Of a stretch of 11,861 nucleotides of DNA, positions 6,106 through 11,861 are shown piece by piece. The stretch comes from Dehalococcoidia bacterium UBA5748 (GTDB lineage: Bacteria; Chloroflexota; Dehalococcoidia; Dehalococcoidales; UBA5627): positions 1 to 11,861 of the forward strand of contig DIFM01000036.1 of assembly GCA_002419135.1 (NCBI GenBank). Direction: 5' to 3'. Below the pieces are notes generated by a model. It ran no database searches. It was not told the origin of the DNA and was given only the letters and a program-made list of their open reading frames with translations. Each line of letters starts with the position of its first letter. The stretch's first letter is position 1. The position numbers were made by a program, and so were the translations under genes.

Positions 6106-7932
6106 TTAATCGATTACAGCCAGGACGTCGTCGCGTTCGACGTGATCTCCTGCCTTGAATCTGATTTCCTTTACCTTGCCCTTGGCGGTTGCCGGCAGGT
6201 CAATTGCCATTTTCATAGCTTCAATGACAGCGACTATATCGCCTTCTTTAACGTCATCGCCAACCTTTACGGAATAGCTGATGACCAGTCCCGGCATAGG
6301 CGCCACAATGGCTGTTCCGTTGACAGACGCATCTGCTGCGGGCGCTGTCTGAGCCGGTTGTGCCGGTGCTGATGCAGGTGGAGCCGTATTTGCAGGCTGA
6401 GCTGCTTGAGCAGGTGCCGCTGCAGGTGCCGGGGGTGGTGCCGGCGGGGCAACAACAGTTGCCGGGTCCACAAGCTTACCGGCTTTGGCTTTTGCGATTA
6501 ATTCGTCTTCTTTCTTGATATCCTCCATCTTTTTCCCTTTGGTTTCGGGAGGAGGAGTTTCAAGCCCGTATTTCCACTTGAGGAAGCGCATACCGGTAGT
6601 CGGATAAAGTGCATAGGTCAGCACATCTCCTAAATTGCGCGCAATATGCGCGGTATCTTCATAAGCCTTTTCCATCTCGGGTTCCAGGATATCTCCGGGC
6701 CTTTCGGTAATCGGTGTTTCGCCCCGTTCATAACCTTTTAGAACAGTTTTCTGGATATCGGGTGCAATAGGTACCGGGGTTCTTCCATACAGACCGTAAA
6801 CAAGGTCTTTTACCTGGGCTGAAATAACCTTATATCTGCCGAAGAGGACGTTCTGAACTGCCTGAATACCTACTATCTGGCTGGTAGGCGTTACCAGCGG
6901 AGGATAGCCGAGCTCTTTTCTGACTTTGGGTATTTCGGCATAGACCTCGCCGATTTTGTCCAGCGCCTTAGCCTCTTTAAGCTGTGAAACCAGATTGGAT
7001 ATCATACCGCCGGGAACCTGGTGAACCAGTACCTCGGTATCGATGGCTGCCATCTTGTTGGTTGCCATATAATCGCGGTACTTGGGAGCGATGGATTCGA
7101 AGTATTCACCCAATTTAACCAGTTGCGACATATCGAGCCCGCTGTCCCGGTCGGTGCCCTGAAGGGCAGCTACGAAAGGTTCGACTGCCGGGTGGGAGGT
7201 GCGCAGGGCGAATGGAGCCAGTGCAGTATCGATGATATCTACTCCGGCTTCGATGGCTTTCAGCATGCTCATAGAAGCCATGCCGCTGGTATAATGGGTA
7301 TGCAGGTGCACCGGTATCTTGATTTCTTTTTTAAGTGCCGATATCAGAGCATAAGCGTCGTCGGGACGAATTAAACCCGCCATATCTTTTATACAGAGTG
7401 TATCGGCTCCCATCTCCTCCAGTTTTATAGCCTTGTTGATATAGTAGTCGAGGTTATAAACCGGTCCTCCCATTTTGGATTCGGTTAACGAATAGCACAG
7501 CGATAATTGTGCATGCTTTCCGCTCTCTTTAATGGCTTCCAGTGCCACTTCAAAATTGCGTTCATCGTTTAAAGCATCAAAAACTCTAAAGATGTCTATA
7601 CCGGTTTTAGCGGCATGCTTTACAAAAGCAGTCACTACGTCATCGGCATAGTTACGGTAGCCGACCAGGTTTTGCCCTCTTAGAAGCATCTGCAGAGGTG
7701 TTTTCGGAGCCAGCCATTTGATGGCGGAAAGCCTTTCCCACGGGTCCTCATTCAAATACCTGGTGGGGACATCGAATGTAGCTCCTCCCCAAACCTCAAG
7801 CGAATAAAAACCGGCTTTATCCATCTCCGCCGCAATAGGCAGCATATCTTCCGTTCGCATACGGGTAGCCAACAGTGATTGATGCCCGTCGCGCAGTGTA
7901 ACATCTGTAAATTTTAACGGATTCTTATTCAT
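6106..7932 (-). CDS. Pyruvate carboxylase subunit B / oxaloacetate decarboxylase alpha-type, biotin-bearing
   Basis: This 608-residue protein has three parts. The carboxyltransferase TIM barrel at the N-terminus shows the start DVTLRDGHQS (10-19), the metal and carboxyl-lysine site with Asp15, Lys182 in IKDMAG, and His211 and His213 in HLHTHYTSG. A conserved PYC_OADA-like domain follows. After a flexible Ala/Pro-rich linker (about 478-540) comes a biotinyl domain with Lys574 in EAMKM. With a biotin carboxylase subunit (PycA) it would carboxylate pyruvate to oxaloacetate in the cytosol. No membrane partners of a sodium-pumping oxaloacetate decarboxylase are nearby, which favours PycB over OadA. 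The first gene of the minus block starts at an ATG with AAAGGA five bases upstream and faces the divergent nuoE across 277 bp. PycA is not in the window. Confidence 0.92.
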   Translation of the reverse strand: MNKNPLKFTDVTLRDGHQSLLATRMRTEDMLPIAAEMDKAGFYSLEVWGGATFDVPTRYLNEDPWERLSAIKWLAPKTPLQMLLRGQNLVGYRNYADDVVTAFVKHAAKTGIDIFRVFDALNDERNFEVALEAIKESGKHAQLSLCYSLTESKMGGPVYNLDYYINKAIKLEEMGADTLCIKDMAGLIRPDDAYALISALKKEIKIPVHLHTHYTSGMASMSMLKAIEAGVDIIDTALAPFALRTSHPAVEPFVAALQGTDRDSGLDMSQLVKLGEYFESIAPKYRDYMATNKMAAIDTEVLVHQVPGGMISNLVSQLKEAKALDKIGEVYAEIPKVRKELGYPPLVTPTSQIVGIQAVQNVLFGRYKVISAQVKDLVYGLYGRTPVPIAPDIQKTVLKGYERGETPITERPGDILEPEMEKAYEDTAHIARNLGDVLTYALYPTTGMRFLKWKYGLETPPPETKGKKMEDIKKEDELIAKAKAGKLVDPATVVAPPAPPPAPAAAPAQAAQPANTAPPASAPAQPAQTAPAADASVNGTAIVAPMPGLVISYSVKVGDDVKEGDIVAVIEAMKMAIDLPATAKGKVKEIRFKAGDHVERDDVLAVID

Positions 7933-7955
7933 AGTTGTCCTTTCTTTTTATGACT

Positions 7956-8025
7956 GAATAGTTATTATTCATACATAAAAAACTATTTGGATGATAGAAT
8001 ACGAATAGTTATGAATAATAATAAC
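7956..8025. promoter_or_regulatory. Repeat-rich leader/operator region of pycB
   Basis: Direct repeats GAATAGTTAT occur at 7956-7965 and 8003-8012. The inverted pair AACTATT (7981-7987) and AATAGTT (8004-8010) is perfect. GTTATTATTCAT (7961-7972) pairs with 8011-8025 apart from a three-base insertion. All lie 24-93 bases upstream of the pycB ATG. They could be binding sites for a regulator or a structured 5' leader. A weak minus-strand promoter (TTGTTT at 8050-8045, 16 bp, TATGTT at 8028-8023) would place the start within this region. Nothing shows which regulator acts. Confidence 0.4.
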
Positions 8026-8120
8026 ATACCGCCTTTTAAGGGGCAAACAAAACTTGTGTGAGGCAGGCTTATATAATATAATTTTAAGATAGAAAATATT
8101 ATCAGGTCTTCTACACAATA

Positions 8121-8144
8121 CTGTCTGACAGCCGTTTATTCGGC
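8121..8144. promoter_or_regulatory. Small palindromes upstream of nuoE
   Basis: CTGTC-T-GACAG (8121-8131) is a perfect 11-bp palindrome. It is followed at once by GCCG (8131-8134) and CGGC (8141-8144), a short stem with a six-base loop. A weak plus-strand promoter, CTGACA (8125-8130), 18 bp, TATCAA (8149-8154), would overlap the palindrome, making it a possible operator for the redox genes. Both the promoter and the role are uncertain. Confidence 0.25.
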
Positions 8145-8209
8145 GTGTTATCAAGGTCAAACCCGTATTTTAGCCGAAAATTTCAGTAAGGGCAGGTTTT
8201 AATAAAAAA

Positions 8210-8641
8210 ATGGATATCCTGTCGGCGTTCAGCAGGGATAAAAGCAACCTAATTGCTATATTACAGGAGTTTCAACACAAACTCGGATATCTGCCCGAAG
8301 AGGTTATACTAAAGGTAGCGGATTATTTAGGCATGTCACCGGCAACCGTTTACAGCATTGCCACCTTCTATCCGCGCTTTAAATTCGTCCCCTCCGGTAA
8401 AAAGGTTATCTGTGCCTGTAGAGGTACTGCCTGCCATGTGCGCGGCGGCGGACGTGTGCTGCGTGAAATAGAGAAAAAGCTGGGGATCAAAGCGGGAGAG
8501 ACTACTCCGGATATGGAATACACTTTGGAAACGGTATCCTGTATGGGAGCCTGTGTACTGGCTCCGGCAGTGATGGTCGATGACGAAATACACGGGCAGA
8601 TGACTCCTCAAAATGTAGCAGAGGTTTTTAGTGACGAATAA
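8210..8641 (+). CDS. NuoE/HydC-type [2Fe-2S] thioredoxin-like subunit
   Basis: This 143-residue protein carries the [2Fe-2S] ligand pattern of the 24-kDa complex I subunit: Cys70-x4-Cys75 in CRGTACHVRGG and Cys111-x3-Cys115 in CMGACVLAP, 35 residues apart. The N-terminal helical part includes LGYLPEEV and SPATVYSIATFYPRF, also typical. It pairs with NuoF/HydB-like flavoproteins and relays electrons to or from FMN. It is slightly shorter than E. coli NuoE (166 residues). The only in-frame ATG before a stop is at 8210; the nearest Shine-Dalgarno candidate (AGGGCAGG) is distant. The end overlaps the next gene by 11 bases, so the two products are very probably one complex. An additional Cys68 precedes the ligands. 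The partner is a transhydrogenase-like fusion, so this is more likely HydC/BfuC-like than part of complex I. Confidence 0.92.
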   Translation: MDILSAFSRDKSNLIAILQEFQHKLGYLPEEVILKVADYLGMSPATVYSIATFYPRFKFVPSGKKVICACRGTACHVRGGGRVLREIEKKLGIKAGETTPDMEYTLETVSCMGACVLAPAVMVDDEIHGQMTPQNVAEVFSDE

Positions 8642-11600
8642 AAACGATAACGTTCGCCGGGTTTTAGTCTGCCAGGGTACCGGATGCAGTTCTCTGAAAT
8701 CGGCTAAAATCAGGGAAGCCTTTGAGCACGGGATTGCCGAACAGGGTATTACGGATGTAAAGGTAGATTTTACCGGCTGTCATGGCTTCTGTGCGCAGGG
8801 GCCTGTTGTCGTAATCGAACCGGAAGGCATACTATACACCCATGTTACTCTCGAATATGTCCCCGAGATTATTCAATCCCATCTCATGCAGGGGGAACCT
8901 GTAACCGCCTTATATTATCAGGACCCCTTAAGCGGGAAATCGGTTCCCTGCTATAAAGACATTACGCTTTATAAAAAGCAGAAACGCGTTATCATGCGCA
9001 ATTGCGGGCAGATTAATCCTGAGAAAATAGCGGATTATGAATCCGCCGGTGGTTATCAGGCTTTACGTAAGGCGCTTTCTTTAATGACTCCGCAACAGGT
9101 TATCGATGAGCTGAAGAGTTCCGATCTCCGTGGCAGGGGTGGGGGCGGTTTTCCGACCGGTCTAAAATGGGAGTTATGCCGTAATGGTTCCGGCAGTCCC
9201 AAATACGTGATAGGCAACGCCGATGAAGGGGACCCGGGTGCTTTTATGGACCGCAGTCTTGTGGAAGCAGACCCTCACTCGGTAATAGAAGGTTTGATTG
9301 TTGCCGCTTATGCTGTCGGTGCCTCGCAGGGTTATATCTATGTGCGTTCCGAATACCTGTTAGCGGTTAAACGCCTCAGGCTGGCTATCGAAGCTGCCGG
9401 TGAAAAAGGATATCTCGGCGAAAATATCCTTGGTTCGGATTTTAGTTTTAAGATTAGCATTTTTGAGGGGATGGGTTCTTACATCGGCGGGGAAGAGACG
9501 GCTCTTATAGCTTCAATCGAGGGCAGAAGAGGTGTACCCAGTCCGCGTCCTCCCTATCCGGCACAATGCGGTCTGTGGGGTAACCCAACCGTAATCAATA
9601 ATGTAAAAACACTGGCAAATGTACCGGTGATTATTTCGCAGGGGGGCGACGTCTACTCACAGTCCGGCACGTCTAATAACAGCGGGACGGTTGTGCTGGC
9701 ACTTTCCGGAAAGATTATCAACAGCGGTCTTGTAGAAGTTCCTATGGGGACTACTCTTCAAGAAATTATATTCGACATCGGCGGCGGTGTCCCCAACGGA
9801 AGGCGTTTCAAAGCCGTTTCGGTAGGCGGGCCTTCTGAGGCTTGCCTGCCGGCAAGTCTGTTAAAAACACCGGTGGATTTTGATTCCCTGGCAAAAGTGG
9901 GTGCCAATTTAGGTTCCGGCGGTTTAGTGGTAATGGACGAAGACACCTGTATGGTGGATATTGCCCGCTACTTTTTATCTTTTACTCAATCCGAATCCTG
10001 TGGTAAATGTACTCCCTGTCGTCTCGGCACCAGACAAATGCTCGATATTCTGGAACGCATCTGCAACGGCGAAGGGAAAATGCAGGATATCGACCTGCTG
10101 CTGGAACTGGCAAAAACAGTTAAATCCGGTTCTTTATGCGGGTTGGGGCAATCCGCCCCGAACGCCGTTTTAACCACCCTGCGTTATTTTCGGGATGAGT
10201 ACGAGGAACATATATTGCAGCATCGCTGTCGCGCAGCTGTTTGCCGCGGACTGGTAAAAGCCCCCTGTATCCATACCTGCCCGGCGGAAATAGATGTTCC
10301 GCGCTATATCAGGTTTATACAAAAAGGGCAGCCCGAGCAAGCGCTGGCAGTCATAAGGGAGAAGATCCCCTTCCCGGCTGTTTGCGGGCTGGTATGTTTT
10401 CATCCCTGTGAATCGCGATGCCGGCGGGCGCAACTGGATGAGGCTGTTTCCATTCGCGAACTCAAACGCTATGCAGTCGGGTATGGCGGCGAAATGTGGA
10501 AAAGCCGTGTCGTTCCTCGAAGTCCGACAGGTAAAAGAGTAGCCGTCATCGGCTCGGGACCTGCCGGTCTTACTGCTGCTTACTACCTTGCCGGGCTGGG
10601 TCATTCGGTAACCGTCTATGAATCACAGCCACTGGCGGGCGGTATGCTTAGAATGGCGATTCCGGATTATCGTTTGCCGAAAAATATTCTTGATGCCGAT
10701 ATAGATGAAGTAATAAATGCCGGAGTGACTATCAGAACCAGTACCGAAATCTACAATGTAGAGAATCTTTTCGAATATGGCTTTAATGCCGTTTTCGTGG
10801 CAATCGGTGCGCAAAATGACATCAAGATGGGTATCAGCGGTGAGGAAGACCATCGCTTTATAGACCGCCTGGCTTTCTTAAAAGATGTCAATCTGGGTAG
10901 AAAATTATCACCCGGCGACAGAGTAGGTGTTATCGGTGGCGGTCATGCGGCAATCGATGTGGCGCGTACTGCCAGAAGGCTGGGGGCAAGTAATGTAAAC
11001 ATTATTTATCGCCGGAGTCGCGAAGATATGCCGGCCGGGCGTGAGGAAATCGACAAGGCAGTAGCCGAAGGGATTCATATTCTTGAAATGGTGATGCCGG
11101 TACAGGTGATCAATGAAGATAATGGAATTGCGCTGGAATGTGTTCGTATGGCAAAAGGAGATATCGATTCCTCGGGCAGATACCGTTCGGTTCCGGTAGA
11201 AGGGAGCGAGTTTACGATAGAACTCGACAGTGTGATTGCCTCTATCGGACAGCGTCTGCATATTCCGGATAAGTTTGGTCTTTCCACTGCCGATGATGGC
11301 TTTATAGCGGTGGATAATTTTACTCTGTCTACCGACAGGAAGGGTGTTTTTGCAGGCGGGGATGCTGTTTTGGGGCCTTCTTCGGTAATTGAAGCTATAG
11401 CTCACGGCAGGCAGGCGGCTAAGTCGATTGATATCTATCTGGGTGGCGCAGGCGTGATTGACGTGGTGCTGGCAGATACGGAGGACGACACTTTATTGGG
11501 TGACCCGTCCGATTTGCCGAGACAGGTATCCGCGGTGATGCCGGCGGCTGACAGGATAAATAATTTCACTCAGGTGGAACTTGGTTACGATAAAGAAATA

Positions 11601-11651
11601 GCTGAAGCAGAAGCGCGTCGCTGTTTAAGGTGTGATCTCGAGGAGTATTAG
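8631..11651 (+). CDS. HydB/NuoF-type flavoprotein fused to a GltD/NfnB-type FAD-NADPH oxidoreductase
   Basis: The 1006 residues fall in order into several domains. Residues 1-110 are a thioredoxin-like [2Fe-2S] domain (Cys14, Cys19, Cys50, Cys54). Residues about 125-530 are the NuoF core, with the glycine-rich NADH loop LRGRGGGGFPTGLKWE (166-181), FMN segment GNADEGDPGAFMD (195-207) and a [4Fe-4S] site (Cys457, Cys460, Cys463, Cys503). Residues 533-597 are a cysteine-rich GltD/DPYD-type linker (Cys533, 538, 546, 550, 585, 589, 593, 597). Residues 635-935 are an FAD/NADPH unit with VIGSGPAG (639-646), VIGGGHAAIDVAR (767-779), the NADP-type YRRSREDMPA (793-802) and FAGGDAV (907-913). RRCLRC (997-1002) ends the chain. 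The N-terminal [2Fe-2S] domain is typical of HydB/HoxF-like proteins and absent from complex I NuoF. Translation starts at GTG inside the end of nuoE. I infer an NADH-NADPH transhydrogenase, possibly ferredoxin-linked. Confidence 0.9.
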   Translation: MTNKNDNVRRVLVCQGTGCSSLKSAKIREAFEHGIAEQGITDVKVDFTGCHGFCAQGPVVVIEPEGILYTHVTLEYVPEIIQSHLMQGEPVTALYYQDPLSGKSVPCYKDITLYKKQKRVIMRNCGQINPEKIADYESAGGYQALRKALSLMTPQQVIDELKSSDLRGRGGGGFPTGLKWELCRNGSGSPKYVIGNADEGDPGAFMDRSLVEADPHSVIEGLIVAAYAVGASQGYIYVRSEYLLAVKRLRLAIEAAGEKGYLGENILGSDFSFKISIFEGMGSYIGGEETALIASIEGRRGVPSPRPPYPAQCGLWGNPTVINNVKTLANVPVIISQGGDVYSQSGTSNNSGTVVLALSGKIINSGLVEVPMGTTLQEIIFDIGGGVPNGRRFKAVSVGGPSEACLPASLLKTPVDFDSLAKVGANLGSGGLVVMDEDTCMVDIARYFLSFTQSESCGKCTPCRLGTRQMLDILERICNGEGKMQDIDLLLELAKTVKSGSLCGLGQSAPNAVLTTLRYFRDEYEEHILQHRCRAAVCRGLVKAPCIHTCPAEIDVPRYIRFIQKGQPEQALAVIREKIPFPAVCGLVCFHPCESRCRRAQLDEAVSIRELKRYAVGYGGEMWKSRVVPRSPTGKRVAVIGSGPAGLTAAYYLAGLGHSVTVYESQPLAGGMLRMAIPDYRLPKNILDADIDEVINAGVTIRTSTEIYNVENLFEYGFNAVFVAIGAQNDIKMGISGEEDHRFIDRLAFLKDVNLGRKLSPGDRVGVIGGGHAAIDVARTARRLGASNVNIIYRRSREDMPAGREEIDKAVAEGIHILEMVMPVQVINEDNGIALECVRMAKGDIDSSGRYRSVPVEGSEFTIELDSVIASIGQRLHIPDKFGLSTADDGFIAVDNFTLSTDRKGVFAGGDAVLGPSSVIEAIAHGRQAAKSIDIYLGGAGVIDVVLADTEDDTLLGDPSDLPRQVSAVMPAADRINNFTQVELGYDKEIAEAEARRCLRCDLEEY

Positions 11652-11698
11652 CTTGGAGGGGAATATACACGCAATTGCAAACGGGGTAAATAAGTGGT

Positions 11699-11861
11699 AT
11701 CGTAGAGATTGCTTCGCCCCGACGGGTCGGGACTCGCAAAGACGTTACAATTTATATTTAAATTTGCTATTTTGCAGACGAAAATACTCATATAGTCGTT
11801 GCGAGGAAATCCCGATTATCCGGGATAAATCGGGATGACGAAGCATCTATGAAAAGGCAAC
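11699..11861. repeat. Palindromic intergenic repeat running to the window edge
   Basis: The left arm (about 11699-11744) contains TAGAGATTGCTTCG, the hairpin CCCGAC-GG-GTCGGG (11718-11731) and ACTCGCAAAGACG. The right arm (about 11795-11850) is its rough reverse complement, with GTCGTTGCGAGG, a hairpin at 11810-11835 (outer arms TCCCGATT and AATCGGGA) and GACGAAGCATCTA. The core between the arms is AT-rich. The GATTGCTTCG / TTGCGAGG ends resemble a dispersed non-coding repeat type common in anaerobic bacteria, stated from memory. Folded RNA could slow or end transcription of the nuoE-nuoF unit, but no T-run follows. No coding sequence is credible in it. Confidence 0.7.

Noticed and set aside
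7969..8160. Minus-strand frame of 63 codons in the pycB-nuoE gap
   Set aside because: It needs a TTG start, has no Shine-Dalgarno sequence, runs through the palindromic regulatory repeats and gives a protein without recognisable features.
8210..11651. Part of a respiratory complex I operon
   Set aside because: NuoA-D and NuoG-N neighbours are absent in the window, the NuoF-like part has the extra N-terminal [2Fe-2S] domain of HydB-like proteins, and the C-terminus is a NADPH-type oxidoreductase.
11632..11838. Plus-strand frame of 68 codons overlapping the end of the fusion gene
   Set aside because: Most of it is translated palindromic repeat; the start lies inside the preceding gene and no family resemblance is seen. 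The isolated GGAGGGG is reported as a finding instead.
1..11861. tRNA, rRNA, CRISPR array, transposase or phage genes
   Set aside because: No such sequences were recognised on either strand; the repeats seen are palindromic elements, not regularly spaced arrays.

Overview
The window looks like chromosomal DNA of a strictly anaerobic bacterium. The block fumarase alpha, malate dehydrogenase, isocitrate dehydrogenase, two-subunit aconitase-type hydratase and PycB resembles the biosynthetic TCA gene block I recall from Dehalococcoidia (Chloroflexota). That taxonomic call is an inference from gene content and order; no marker gene is present.

Layout. (1) Positions 1 to about 1200 are AT-rich and unlike the rest. 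They hold a SDH-family Clp-fold serine proteinase that lacks the family's N-terminus (86-862, +) and, abutting it tail to tail, a 68-residue unknown ORF (863-1069, -) with a very good promoter and operator-like repeats. This looks like a small acquired or rearranged module. (2) Positions 1208-7932 are one minus-strand gene block, in transcription order pycB, aconitase/IPM-isomerase-type large subunit, small subunit, isocitrate dehydrogenase, malate dehydrogenase and fumarase alpha. Several junctions overlap as TAATG. A palindromic repeat of about 120 bp sits between mdh and the fumarase gene. The fumarase beta gene expected next is absent; the AT-rich module begins there instead. (3) Positions 7933-8209 are a divergent regulatory region with dense inverted and direct repeats. 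(4) Positions 8210-11651 (+) hold nuoE and an overlapping 1006-residue gene fusing a HydB/NuoF-type flavoprotein to a GltD/NfnB-type FAD/NADPH oxidoreductase. (5) From about 11699 to the end is a second palindromic intergenic repeat.

Function. PycB, with a biotin carboxylase partner not seen here, would make oxaloacetate from pyruvate. Malate dehydrogenase and fumarase would take oxaloacetate towards malate and fumarate. The aconitase-type hydratase and isocitrate dehydrogenase would take citrate to 2-oxoglutarate for glutamate. Together they form a branched biosynthetic TCA set rather than a respiratory cycle. The divergent NuoE / NuoF-GltD pair carries an NAD(H)/FMN site, an FAD/NADP(H) site and many Fe-S sites within two polypeptides. 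This suggests an NADH-NADPH transhydrogenase, perhaps bifurcating with ferredoxin, which would suit the NADPH needs of biosynthesis. It is the most interesting feature of the window.
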